The notes under the pieces are model-generated. The model was not told where the DNA came from. It did not search any database and saw only the letters and a list, made by a program, of their open reading frames with translations. A stretch of DNA of 64,000 nt, taken from NCBI GenBank assembly GCA_031430595.1, contig JANPBU010000007.1, forward strand, positions 124,001 through 188,000. The letters run 5' to 3'. This document shows, one piece after another, positions 8,132 through 16,176 of this stretch. Each line of letters begins with the position of its first letter. The stretch's first letter is position 1. The DNA is from JANNBN01 sp031430595. Lineage in GTDB: Bacteria > Actinomycetota > Acidimicrobiia > Acidimicrobiales > JANYDT01. Made by a program: the position numbers and the translations under genes.

Positions 8132-8737
8132 GTGACTGAACGCTTCTCACTGACATATGGCGCCGACCGTTGGCACATCACGACTGAACGCGCTACCGGT
8201 TCCGGGGCCGTACTTACTATTGAGGCTGAGGCTGATGGTGTCCCTGATTTGTCTCTGTCGACTCCGCTGCTTATTCGAAACGCCTCGCTTACTTGGGCAC
8301 CCGATGGAAAGGGTTCGCCGCCAGTGGTATCAGCCCAGTTCACAGTTTCCGAAACAGAACTTGACGTTGTGCGAAATGGTGAGCACAAGACCACCACCCT
8401 GCTAGGACCATCGGTGTTGTCTCCGTTGGCACGAATCACGATGGGGCCAACGTTGCTGAACCTGGCAAATACAGTACGTGCACGAACTATTGTTCCGTGG
8501 TTTCATGACCCGAGCAACACCGAACTTTTGTTCACACCTCGAATTGAAGATCGGCGAGTCGAGCGCTCTGGGGCACAGCGCGGTTCACTCGATACCCCTG
8601 ACGGAGTCGCTACCGGCCAAAGCTTCCAGTACGCCGGAGGAAACTACGACGAACACGACGTGTTCATCGTGTCTGACGATGGCCTGCTCTTGGCCTACAG
8701 CTTCGCAGACCTCACGATCTGGCGAGTCGACGACTAG
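8132..8737 (+). CDS. Conserved-looking protein of unknown function
   Basis: I do not recognise this 201-residue protein. It is soluble, with alternating beta-strand character (FSLTYGADRWHITTERATG, VLTIEAEADG, PPVVSAQFTVSETELDVVRNGEH, DVFIVSDDGLLLAYSFADLTIWRVD), which suggests an all-beta fold. There is no signal peptide or membrane helix. GTG 8132 was chosen because beta-rich sequence starts there and GGAG lies upstream; the frame continues open upstream through the repeat region. Its stop overlaps the convergent lipB-lipA gene by four bases. Confidence 0.65.
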   Translation: MTERFSLTYGADRWHITTERATGSGAVLTIEAEADGVPDLSLSTPLLIRNASLTWAPDGKGSPPVVSAQFTVSETELDVVRNGEHKTTTLLGPSVLSPLARITMGPTLLNLANTVRARTIVPWFHDPSNTELLFTPRIEDRRVERSGAQRGSLDTPDGVATGQSFQYAGGNYDEHDVFIVSDDGLLLAYSFADLTIWRVDD

Positions 8738-10518
8738 CGACGAGTGATCGACACCGAGACCGGGCCCTGGCTCCCACCCGAGGCCTGCGCTGCCTCTGCA
8801 CCTTCGCGTGCGTGGTAACTCGACCGTGTGAGTGGTGAAGACTCAATATGACTGAACCCGAGTGCCACCCCAAACAATCGAAGATTCTCGAACTCTTCAG
8901 GGGTAACCCAGCGAGCCACGGGAAGGTGACGTTCGGTAGGTCGCAAATACTGACCGATGGTGACGATGTCAACACCAACGGCCCGAAGATCAACCAACGT
9001 TTGCTCTAACTCAGCCATGGTTTCGCCCATCCCGGCGATCAGCCCAGACTTCACCACCAGGCCAGCACGTTTAGCCTGAGCCAGTACAGAAAGCGAGCGC
9101 GCATACGATGCAGATGGCCGGACTGCACGCTGCAACCTCAGTACCGTCTCGGTGTTGTGGTTGAAAACGTCGGGCTGAGCGGTGAAGAGCACGGCAAGGT
9201 CGCGAGGGTTACCCTGATGGTCTGAAACCAAAATTTCTATTTGCGTCTCGGGGTTAAGTAGGCGAATCGCCGCAATAGTTTCGCCAACATGGGCCGCACC
9301 ACCATCTTCAAGATCATCACGAGCCACCATGGTGACCACTGCATACCTCAGCCCCATTTGCTTTACAGCAGCCGCAACTTTCATTGGTTCATCGGTATCT
9401 GGGGCGAGCGGCTTACGGGTATCGACTAAGCAGAATCCGCAAGCGCGCGTACATCGTTCACCAAGAACCATGAAAGTTGCGGTTCCTTGCTTCCAACACT
9501 CGTAAATGTTTGGGCAGCCTGCCTCTTCGCAAACGGTCACGAGGTCAAGGTTTCGCAACGTCTTCTTTAGTTCTCGATACTCGGGGCCAAGATTCGCTTT
9601 GACCAACATCCAGCTAGGTTTCGGCTCGGCCAGTTGGACCGCCGTCGACGAATCAACCCCAGCCTGTTCAAGACGTCCCAGCAGTCGCGATTCACGACCG
9701 CGACTTGGGCCAACCCCAGTCGAGTTCTCAACCTGCCCAGCTTGCCCAGCCTCGCGGGTGAAGACGGCCAAATCTTCCGGACGCACGTTTGAGGCAAGTC
9801 GCGCATCAGTTCCGGCGACAAGACCGCTCGGTTGGGTTCCCCAGCGCTTCATGGCCGACCGCACAACCACGTCAACGACATCTGGCATCGTTACTACACG
9901 ACCAAGTTCTTCCTCGATCGAGGTAACTCGCGCATCTCCAATCCCGCATGGAACGATGCGAGTAAAACCAACATCGACTCGACGATCAACATTGAGCGAG
10001 AAGCCATGCATCGACCGTCCACGATCAATACGTACACCTACGGCTGAAATTTTACGTTGGTCAGCCGTACCAACACCGAACCAAACCCCGTTGAAACCCT
10101 GCCGGCGCTGCGCCGACTCGATACCCAATTCGATAAGCGAATCGATGATCAATTGTTCGACACCAAATACGTAGGCTGCCGTATCGGCCAAACCACCGCC
10201 GCGTTTACCAGGCACACTGAGAATCGGGTACCCCACAAGCTGACCGGGACCGTGGTAGGTGACATCGCCCCCACGGTTAGCCGTCACCAGAGTTGCTCCA
10301 CTTGCCTCAACGTCTTCAAGAATGTTGGCGGGGTCGGTGCTCACACCCATGGTGTAGGTGGGTGGGTGTTCGAGCAGCAACAGGTGCTGGGATGATCCGG
10401 CCTGTAACGCTTGTTGCAGCGCAAGCGCATCTTGGTAAACGACGCGCCCCAACCAACGACTGTGAAGTGCACTAGTCGGGGACACGTTCACGGGGTTATA
10501 GCTCGGAACCCCAGTCAC
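8734..10518 (-). CDS. lipB-lipA: Fused octanoyltransferase-lipoyl synthase (LipB-LipA)
   Basis: One 594-residue frame joins both steps of lipoate synthesis. Residues about 20-230 are LipB, which moves octanoate from acyl-carrier protein to target lysines. It has RGGDVTYHGPGQLVGYP (82-98), RKISAVGVR (Lys156) and IVPCGIGD (catalytic Cys191). A linker (about 235-300) leads to LipA, a radical-SAM enzyme that inserts two sulfurs. Its auxiliary cluster cysteines are CEEAGCPNIYEC (330, 335, 341), the radical-SAM motif is CTRACGFC (356, 360, 363), and the serine ligand sits in RSSY (565-568). All key residues are present. The start is GTG 10518, overlapping the E2 stop; GTG 10491, just past that stop, is an alternative. 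It is last in the operon after E3 and E2, whose lipoyl domain it would modify. Confidence 0.94.
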   Translation of the reverse strand: MTGVPSYNPVNVSPTSALHSRWLGRVVYQDALALQQALQAGSSQHLLLLEHPPTYTMGVSTDPANILEDVEASGATLVTANRGGDVTYHGPGQLVGYPILSVPGKRGGGLADTAAYVFGVEQLIIDSLIELGIESAQRRQGFNGVWFGVGTADQRKISAVGVRIDRGRSMHGFSLNVDRRVDVGFTRIVPCGIGDARVTSIEEELGRVVTMPDVVDVVVRSAMKRWGTQPSGLVAGTDARLASNVRPEDLAVFTREAGQAGQVENSTGVGPSRGRESRLLGRLEQAGVDSSTAVQLAEPKPSWMLVKANLGPEYRELKKTLRNLDLVTVCEEAGCPNIYECWKQGTATFMVLGERCTRACGFCLVDTRKPLAPDTDEPMKVAAAVKQMGLRYAVVTMVARDDLEDGGAAHVGETIAAIRLLNPETQIEILVSDHQGNPRDLAVLFTAQPDVFNHNTETVLRLQRAVRPSASYARSLSVLAQAKRAGLVVKSGLIAGMGETMAELEQTLVDLRAVGVDIVTIGQYLRPTERHLPVARWVTPEEFENLRLFGVALGFSHIESSPLTRSSYHAREGAEAAQASGGSQGPVSVSITRR

Positions 10519-12010
10519 GGGTTTCGAGTAGCTCCTTTACCTTGGCCAAAAACGACGCAGCATAGGCACCATCAAAGGCACGGTGATCCCAAGAGAAGCC
10601 AATCCACCCGGTGGGATGGATAGCAATGGTGTCGCCACCTTCGGGCAACTCAACCACAACCGGACGCTTCTTGACAGCGGTCGTCGACAAGATAGCAACC
10701 TGCGGCTGATTGATGATTGAACTCATCAGGTCGATGCCGTAGGGGCCCGCGTTTGAAATGGTGAACGTGCCGCCGACCAGGTCGTCAGCCACCAACTTCT
10801 TGGTTCGAGCACGTCCAGCAACGTCTGCGATATCGCGAGCAATTGCCCGCATCCGCTTTCCGTCAGCATCGCGAACCACGGGAACAAGTAGGCCGTTGAA
10901 GTCGAGGTCTACGGCGATGCCGAGGTTCACGTTGCGGTGAATAATCAGCGAGTCGCCGCTGACCGATGCATTTACATGCGGGAACATAGCAATTGACTCA
11001 ATGCATGCGCGCGTAATAAACGGAAGGTAGGTCAGCGAAAAGCCTTCCTCAGCCTTGAACGACTCTTTGCGCTTAGCTCGCACCCGGTCAACATTCGAAA
11101 AGTCGATCTCGGCCGCAATGAACGCATGCGGTGCCGTCGACAGGGACATCACCATATGTTCACCGGTGCGGCGGCGAATATTCGAAAACGGAACAACCTC
11201 ATCACGACTACCACGCACCACCGCTGGTACCTGGGCGGCCATCGGAGCCGGCACGTACGGAGCAGGAGTCGCAACCGGGGCAGCCACAGGCGCAGCAGTG
11301 ATGATTGGGGATGGCTGAGCCGCAACTGGTGCTGCGACAGGCACGACGGGAGGCGCAACTGCTGCGACAGGCGCAGCGATCACCGGAGGCGCAACGACAA
11401 CCGGAGGCGCAACGACGGGCTGGGCAACCGGGGCAGTTGACTGACCGGCACCACCCTCAATAATTGCGAGTACGTCTTCACGAGTGATTCGCCCGCCGGC
11501 ACCTGTCCCCGTGATCGTTGCCGGGTTCAACCCATTATCGTTGATCAGTTTTCGCACCACAGGCGACAACACCTTCGCAAACGCCTCATCACCCGACTGA
11601 CTGACAACCGCGACCAGAGGGGCAGCCGCAACCGCAGGGGCGACCGGGGCAACGGCAACAGGGGCAACAGCTACGGGGGCAACTTCAACTACCGGAGCTA
11701 CCGCCACGACTTCGACAACCGGAGCTACCGCCACGGGCTCGGCCACGGGTGCAGGAGCGGGGGCCGGTGCTGCGCCACCGTCTGAGATAACGGCGAGCAC
11801 TGAACCAACGTCGACCGTCTCGCCTTCGGCAACTCGAATCTCGGCGAGCACGCCACCCGCCGAAGCAGTGACTTCAGAATCGACTTTGTCGGTCGAAACC
11901 TCGAACAACAGTTCATCTCGCTCGACCACATCACCAACCTTCTTAAACCATTTGGTGATAGTGCCTTCGGTGACGGTCTCACCGAGCTGGGGCATTACGA
12001 CGTCGGACAT
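10496..12010 (-). CDS. sucB: Dihydrolipoamide acyltransferase (2-oxoacid dehydrogenase E2)
   Basis: A 504-residue E2. The lipoyl domain (1-77) has the modified lysine in STDKVDSE (Lys42). A Val/Ala/Pro-rich linker follows, then the subunit-binding domain (KVLSPVVRKLINDNGLNPATI, about 147-187), a second Ala/Pro/Val linker, and the catalytic domain (about 270-504) ending in DHRAFDG with His476 and Asp480. The linkers are low-complexity, with internal DNA repeats such as two copies of CCGGAGCTACCGCCACG. In actinobacteria one E2 of this type commonly serves both pyruvate and 2-oxoglutarate dehydrogenases; an AceE-type E1 is encoded at 46 kb. It starts at ATG 12010, sharing TGATG with the E3 stop. 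Confidence 0.93.
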   Translation of the reverse strand: MSDVVMPQLGETVTEGTITKWFKKVGDVVERDELLFEVSTDKVDSEVTASAGGVLAEIRVAEGETVDVGSVLAVISDGGAAPAPAPAPVAEPVAVAPVVEVVAVAPVVEVAPVAVAPVAVAPVAPAVAAAPLVAVVSQSGDEAFAKVLSPVVRKLINDNGLNPATITGTGAGGRITREDVLAIIEGGAGQSTAPVAQPVVAPPVVVAPPVIAAPVAAVAPPVVPVAAPVAAQPSPIITAAPVAAPVATPAPYVPAPMAAQVPAVVRGSRDEVVPFSNIRRRTGEHMVMSLSTAPHAFIAAEIDFSNVDRVRAKRKESFKAEEGFSLTYLPFITRACIESIAMFPHVNASVSGDSLIIHRNVNLGIAVDLDFNGLLVPVVRDADGKRMRAIARDIADVAGRARTKKLVADDLVGGTFTISNAGPYGIDLMSSIINQPQVAILSTTAVKKRPVVVELPEGGDTIAIHPTGWIGFSWDHRAFDGAYAASFLAKVKELLETRDWGSEL

Positions 12011-13413
12011 CAGCCGTTTAGTCCTCTCCCAGTGAGCGCCATAACGGCTTCACCGAAGGTTTCAGAAATTGAAGGGTGGGGTTGAATGAATTGGGCAACT
12101 TCATCGACTGAGGCTTCCCAGTTAACAGCCAGGTAAGCCTGACCAAGTTGTTCGGTGACCCAAGGGCCAACCATATGCACGCCAAGTATCTGACCGGGGG
12201 ATCCGTCAGCATTTTTCTTGGCGATGATCTTTACCATTCCATCGGTTTCACCGACGATCATGGCCCGACCGTTTCCGATCATGCGTTCCTTTTTGACGAC
12301 CACATCGTGACCGGCGGCAATTGCTTGCTCTTCAGAAAGACCAGCGAATGCAACCTCGGGATGACAGTAGATGCACCACGGCACCCGGTCATAGGCAATC
12401 GGGGTTGCCTGCTCATGAAGAATCGTTTTAATGGCCAGAATCGCTTCGGCGTAGCCGATATGAGCAAGTGCCGGTGTGGGCACAAGGTCACCAATCGCGT
12501 AGATACCAGGAACGCTTGTGCGCATGAAAGCATCGACGCTTACGAACCCACGATCGGTCGTGGTCACGCCTGTTCCTTCGGCTAGCAGTTCTTCGAGCCG
12601 TGGACGACGCCCAACCGAAACGACGACCATGTCAACAGTGATGCTTTCACCGTCACCAAAGTGAACGGTCGTACCGTTTCCGTCGGGTGAAGGAGTATGA
12701 CCTTTGACCGGCACTCCGAGGCGCACGTCGAGGCCGCGTTTCTTGAACGACTTCGCCACCACATCGACCACATCGGTGTCGCAACCAGGAAGCATCTTGG
12801 GCATCGCTTCAAGGATGGTGACCTTTGTACCGAGGTCGTTCATGGTCGAGGCGAACTCGCAGCCAATCGCACCGGCACCAATTACCACTGCACTGCCAGG
12901 CATCACCGTGAGATCAAGGAATTCGTCACTCGTGAACACCAACCGACCATCTGGCTCGAAACCGGGGATGGTTCGGGGTACGGACCCTGAGGCCAAGATG
13001 ACGTTCGTGCCACGCAATTGCGTTCCGTCAGAAACCTGCACCAGGTTGCCGGGAAGCAAGGTTCCGGTGCCATGAATCGTGGTGACCTTCTTCTTTTTCA
13101 GAAGCCCTTGAAGGCCCTTCCAGAGTTGGTCAACAATTTGCTGTTTACGTTGTTGCGAAACGTTGAAGTCGATTACCGGCGGCGATGACTGCACGCCAAA
13201 CTTCGAGGCCTCACCAACGGTGCGAAACACATGGGCGGTTTCAAGAAACTCTTTCGCGGGAATACAGCCGCGATGCAGGCATGTGCCACCGACCTTGTCA
13301 CGTTCAACAACGGCACAGTTCAAGCCAGCAGCCGAACCGTACAATGCAGCAGCGTAGCCAGCAGGCCCTCCACCAATGATCACCAAATCAAACTGCTCAG
13401 CCGTACAGATCAC
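12010..13413 (-). CDS. lpdA: Dihydrolipoamide dehydrogenase (E3)
   Basis: A flavoprotein that reoxidises dihydrolipoyl groups on E2 using NAD+. From GTG 13413 it has 467 residues. Visible are the FAD site LVIIGGGPAGYAAAL, the redox disulfide GGTCLHRGCIPAK (Cys45, Cys50), the NAD site VVIGAGAIGCEFAS, a second FAD motif YAIGDL and the C-terminal HPHPSISETFGEA with the His-Glu pair. The frame is open to GTG 13482, but those residues are unlike the family and overlap a GAGGTC/GACCTC dyad, so the downstream start is preferred. First gene of the E3-E2-lipBA operon. Confidence 0.93.
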   Translation of the reverse strand: MICTAEQFDLVIIGGGPAGYAAALYGSAAGLNCAVVERDKVGGTCLHRGCIPAKEFLETAHVFRTVGEASKFGVQSSPPVIDFNVSQQRKQQIVDQLWKGLQGLLKKKKVTTIHGTGTLLPGNLVQVSDGTQLRGTNVILASGSVPRTIPGFEPDGRLVFTSDEFLDLTVMPGSAVVIGAGAIGCEFASTMNDLGTKVTILEAMPKMLPGCDTDVVDVVAKSFKKRGLDVRLGVPVKGHTPSPDGNGTTVHFGDGESITVDMVVVSVGRRPRLEELLAEGTGVTTTDRGFVSVDAFMRTSVPGIYAIGDLVPTPALAHIGYAEAILAIKTILHEQATPIAYDRVPWCIYCHPEVAFAGLSEEQAIAAGHDVVVKKERMIGNGRAMIVGETDGMVKIIAKKNADGSPGQILGVHMVGPWVTEQLGQAYLAVNWEASVDEVAQFIQPHPSISETFGEAVMALTGRGLNG

Positions 13414-13459
13414 CCTCTCGAACGTTGCCCCACGAGCGGGGTTCGGTACGATGTTACTG

Positions 13460-13475
13460 GAGGTCTCCCGACCTC
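13460..13475. promoter_or_regulatory. Small dyad upstream of lpdA
   Basis: GAGGTC and GACCTC are separated by TCCC in the 158-base spacer between the divergent lpdA (13413) and decarboxylase (13572) genes. It could be an operator for the E3-E2-lipBA operon or a leader hairpin. Nothing else is recognisable in this spacer apart from a GAGG Shine-Dalgarno at 13563-13566 for the decarboxylase. Confidence 0.3.
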
Positions 13476-13571
13476 GGGTCAAGCAAGCGAAGCCGCAGGT
13501 ACATCAATCCGTGATGACATACTTTGGGTCCAAACGAACTGTCTGTAGGTTCGCAACGAACTGAGGACTCT

Positions 13572-14969
13572 GTGACTGGAATGCACGACTGGACCGATCA
13601 AACCGAACTGTTTGCACGATCGGTCCTCGAGTATGCGACTGAGCGCCTGCGGGTTCCGAAAGACCCTCATTGGGGCGCTCATCCGGCCAACGAACTTGCA
13701 ATGGCACTCGACGGTGCCGTGTCTCCAACAGGGATTGGGGCCGAGGCAGCTCTCAATCTGTTTCGCGACGTGTTGATGCCCGCTTGTCGACCGATGGAAA
13801 GCCCGCTCAACTTGGCGTACGTTCCTACCGCGCCCACGCCAGCCGCTGCCCTTTTCGACCTAGTGGTGAGTGCATCGTCCATCTTCGGCGGAAACTGGGA
13901 AACCGGTGCGGGGGCCATCGCTGCTGAAAATCAGGCGATTCGTTGGTTGGCCGACTTGGCTGGGTTTCCTGGGGCGGCCGGAGGGGTCTTCGTGAGTGGA
14001 GGCTCGGCAGCCAACCTCAGCGCACTCGTGACGGCTCGATCGGTTCATCGTGAACGCCGAAATTCCCAGGCCCCTCTCAATAATCAGGGCGCTCCACGAC
14101 GGTTGGCTTTCGCAGCAAGTCCGGAGGCCCATTCATCGGTGCGAGCCACCGCAAATGTGATGGATGTCGATATCGTTGCTGTTCCGGTTGACGACCTCGG
14201 ACGCATGACAGGACAAGCGCTCAGCGAGGCACTCGCAAGTACCGAACTCGACGTGTTCGCCGTGGTGACAACCGGTGGAACCACCAACGCCGGTGCCATT
14301 GACCGCCTCGCCGAAATTGCAGATGTCTGCTCGCTTCACGACAACCTGTGGCTGCATGTCGATGGTGCGTATGGGTTAGCGGCCCTGTGCGCACCTTCCG
14401 CTCGTCCGAGATTTTCCGGAATCGAGCGCGCTGACAGCTTCGGGGTTGACCCGCACAAATGGCTGTTTGCGCCATACGACTGTGCAGCCCTCGTCTACCG
14501 AGACCCGTATCCAGCCTCGATCGCCCACGCCCAACACGGCGACTACTTAGCGGCGGTTGATCGAACCCAATGGAATCCTTCTGACTACGCGTACCACCTG
14601 TCCCGGCGGGTTCGAGGTTTGCCGCTGTGGTATTCCTTGGCTACGTACGGAACCGAGGCGTACAGCGTTGCCATGGAAACGACACTGGCATCGGCCAAAG
14701 CCTTTGCTGAAGAGATCAAGGCTCGTGACGGCTTCACGTTGCTGCTCGAACCCGAATTGTCGATCGTTCTCTTTACGATTGAGGGCTGGAGCCTCGACGA
14801 CTATTTGCGCTGGAGTCGTCAACGGGCCAAAGAGGGCTTCGCACTCCTAGTGCCGACCTTCTGGCGCGGTGAGCCGTGCATGCGCATCTGCGTGGTGAAC
14901 CCCCAAACCACCATTGACATGCTTCGACCAGTGATCGACGACCTCGCAGCATTCACCCCAACCCCCTAG
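13572..14969 (+). CDS. Pyridoxal-phosphate-dependent amino acid decarboxylase (group II)
   Basis: A 465-residue PLP enzyme of the aromatic-amino-acid/glutamate decarboxylase group. It begins with a family-like segment (WGAHPANELAMALDG) and has GGNWETGAGAIAAENQAIRWLADLAGFP, GVFVSGGSAANLSALVTAR (phosphate-binding), AHSSVRATANV, NLWLHVDGAYGLAAL (Asp pairing with the PLP nitrogen) and DPHKWLFAPYDC with the Schiff-base lysine. The start is GTG 13572, because GAGG lies about six bases upstream. Substrate specificity cannot be read; aromatic amino acids are the common case. It appears to be a single-gene unit. Confidence 0.9.
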   Translation: MTGMHDWTDQTELFARSVLEYATERLRVPKDPHWGAHPANELAMALDGAVSPTGIGAEAALNLFRDVLMPACRPMESPLNLAYVPTAPTPAAALFDLVVSASSIFGGNWETGAGAIAAENQAIRWLADLAGFPGAAGGVFVSGGSAANLSALVTARSVHRERRNSQAPLNNQGAPRRLAFAASPEAHSSVRATANVMDVDIVAVPVDDLGRMTGQALSEALASTELDVFAVVTTGGTTNAGAIDRLAEIADVCSLHDNLWLHVDGAYGLAALCAPSARPRFSGIERADSFGVDPHKWLFAPYDCAALVYRDPYPASIAHAQHGDYLAAVDRTQWNPSDYAYHLSRRVRGLPLWYSLATYGTEAYSVAMETTLASAKAFAEEIKARDGFTLLLEPELSIVLFTIEGWSLDDYLRWSRQRAKEGFALLVPTFWRGEPCMRICVVNPQTTIDMLRPVIDDLAAFTPTP

Positions 14970-14987
14970 CCGCCGCGCCACCTAGCC

Positions 14988-15091
14988 CGCGCCCACCTCG
15001 CATCGTTTCCGCGCCCACCTCGATCTGAATAACCCAAAATCCGCCCATGAATCGGCCGAAGTGGGCGCGAATTTCTGCAGAAGTGGGCGCG
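14988..15091. repeat. Two direct pairs forming a large inverted repeat with 22-bp period
   Basis: CGCGCCCACCTCG occurs at 14988-15000 and 15010-15022, exactly 22 bases apart. Its inverted form AAGTGGGCGCG occurs at 15059-15069 and 15081-15091, again 22 bases apart. A degenerate further unit lies at 14974-14985. The block sits between the decarboxylase stop and the DUF559 start and is non-coding. A 22-bp period places sites on the same helix face. It may be an operator array for the downstream gene, a REP-like palindrome, or a terminator. Confidence 0.7.
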
Positions 15092-15172
15092 GCTCTTGCG
15101 CTTCTCACCGAAAAGCGGCAAAGTACAACTACTTCCTCCTCGTTTTACTTCCGCAAACACGAGGGGACTGCC

Positions 15173-15964
15173 ATGCGCGCACTCTCTGGGCCAGCTGCCG
15201 CCCAACTTTTAGAACTCGACGGTTTTCGCGAAGGTGTTTGGAAGCAAATGTGGTGCTCGCCGCACGGCGTCCGACCGCAACCGGGCGTCGTTCGAACACG
15301 AAGTTGGGAAAGCCCAACCTTCATAAATTCAATTCCGGTCGCTTCACCTGCCTTGGTGTTGCGGCACCTAGCCGACGAACCCTTGAACCATCTCGTTCTT
15401 TCAGACCACGAACTAGTCGAGATGGCACTCGAACATGCATTGCGAGACGGGCTCGTTTCCAAGTCAGATCTCGGTACCCAAGGGGCGAAGCGGAGGGGAG
15501 AACGGATTCTTCGCGACGTCCTCAGGATGCAACCACAAGGCGAGCCTCCCACCGAAAGTTACGCCGAGACTCGGGCGGTTCAGGTATTCAGACCCCTCGG
15601 TTTCGTGCCATGGCGACAGGTTGAGGTCTTCGAAAGAGGGCGCCTCAAGCATCGGGTCGACTTTATGATTCCCGTCCCGCTAGGCCGACGCCGACGACCG
15701 CCCCGCCCAAACCTGATCGTTCCGAGCGACGGATTACTCGTTAAAATCGACTCGGCGGAATGGCACGCTGGAACCTTCGAACGAGACCATGAACGTCAGT
15801 CTGTGTACGACCGAATGGGCTTCCACTGGATTTCACTCACCCCAAAGCAAATCGAAGCAGAACAAGTGGGGCGCAGTCTCAACGGGGCGCTACGTCGGAT
15901 GGTCGGGGGCCGAACCTTACAAAAGTCGCATGAGGTAAATCGCCGACGAGGCCAAGATCGCTAA
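15173..15964 (+). CDS. DUF559-type protein with endonuclease-like C-terminal domain
   Basis: A 263-residue protein of an actinobacterial family often labelled AbiEi-like antitoxin plus DUF559. The start is ATG 15173, with GAGGGG six bases upstream. The middle part (SPALVLRHLADEPLNHLVLSDHELVEMALEHALRDGLVS) resembles the family's helical linker. The end (RLKHRVDFMIP, then GLLVKIDSAEWHAGTFERDHERQSVYDRMGFHWISLTPKQIE) matches the Vsr-like nuclease fold, with acidic residues in the VDF and IDSAEWH strands. An N-terminal winged helix is short or missing. Biological role unproven; a toxin-antitoxin or DNA-processing function is possible. A phased inverted-repeat array lies directly upstream. Confidence 0.7.
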   Translation: MRALSGPAAAQLLELDGFREGVWKQMWCSPHGVRPQPGVVRTRSWESPTFINSIPVASPALVLRHLADEPLNHLVLSDHELVEMALEHALRDGLVSKSDLGTQGAKRRGERILRDVLRMQPQGEPPTESYAETRAVQVFRPLGFVPWRQVEVFERGRLKHRVDFMIPVPLGRRRRPPRPNLIVPSDGLLVKIDSAEWHAGTFERDHERQSVYDRMGFHWISLTPKQIEAEQVGRSLNGALRRMVGGRTLQKSHEVNRRRGQDR

Positions 15965-16006
15965 GCCGGTGAGGGCCGAAAGTATGAGCAGCGTTCTCGT
16001 CTTCAC
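15917..16006 (-). CDS. Possible small single-pass membrane protein (29 residues)
   Basis: On the minus strand GTG 16006 opens a 29-codon frame, VKTRTLLILSALTGLAILA then SSAIYLMRLL, and a TAA at 15917-15919. It is a positively charged start followed by one clean hydrophobic helix, typical of bacterial small membrane proteins. It overlaps the 3' end of the DUF559 gene by about 48 bases and points away from the TPP riboswitch. No Shine-Dalgarno is visible. The frame is open about nine codons further upstream. Only composition supports it. Confidence 0.3.
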   Translation of the reverse strand: MKTRTLLILSALTGLAILASSAIYLMRLL

Positions 16007-16040
16007 CCAAACAGTCTGTACGATAATTACCACAACACAA

Positions 16041-16174
16041 GCCGGGGAGCTCGGGCCGCCTACCAAACAAGGTAGGCATCCGGGCTGAGAGGGCACCGAT
16101 CGTCATCGCACACATGTGCCTGACGGGTGGTTCCGACCCACGAACCTGCTCTGGGTAATGCCAGCGAAGGGAAC
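16041..16174 (+). promoter_or_regulatory. TPP (THI-element) riboswitch
   Basis: All hallmarks of the thiamine-pyrophosphate aptamer are present: a 5' GGGGAGC, then CTGAGA (16085-16090) in the pyrimidine-sensing helix, and the 3' block CCTGCTCTGGGTAATGCCAG followed by CGAAGGGAA. An extra perfect hairpin (GCCTACC at 16058-16064, GGTAGGC at 16071-16077) extends the variable P3 arm. The next gene starts at 16177, so the conserved AAGGGA at the aptamer's end is itself the Shine-Dalgarno, five bases before ATG. TPP binding should therefore block translation initiation directly. It controls thiamine pyrophosphokinase and probably the thiBPQ transporter behind it. Confidence 0.95.
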
Positions 16175-16176
16175 GC

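Noticed and set aside
9506..10174. Long open frame on the plus strand opposite lipB-lipA
   Set aside because: It is antisense to conserved LipB and LipA motifs and its translation is Ser/Arg/Thr-rich with no recognisable domain.
11270..11760. Repetitive DNA in the E2 gene that might suggest a minisatellite
   Set aside because: It encodes the Ala/Pro/Val-rich interdomain linkers normal for E2 proteins.
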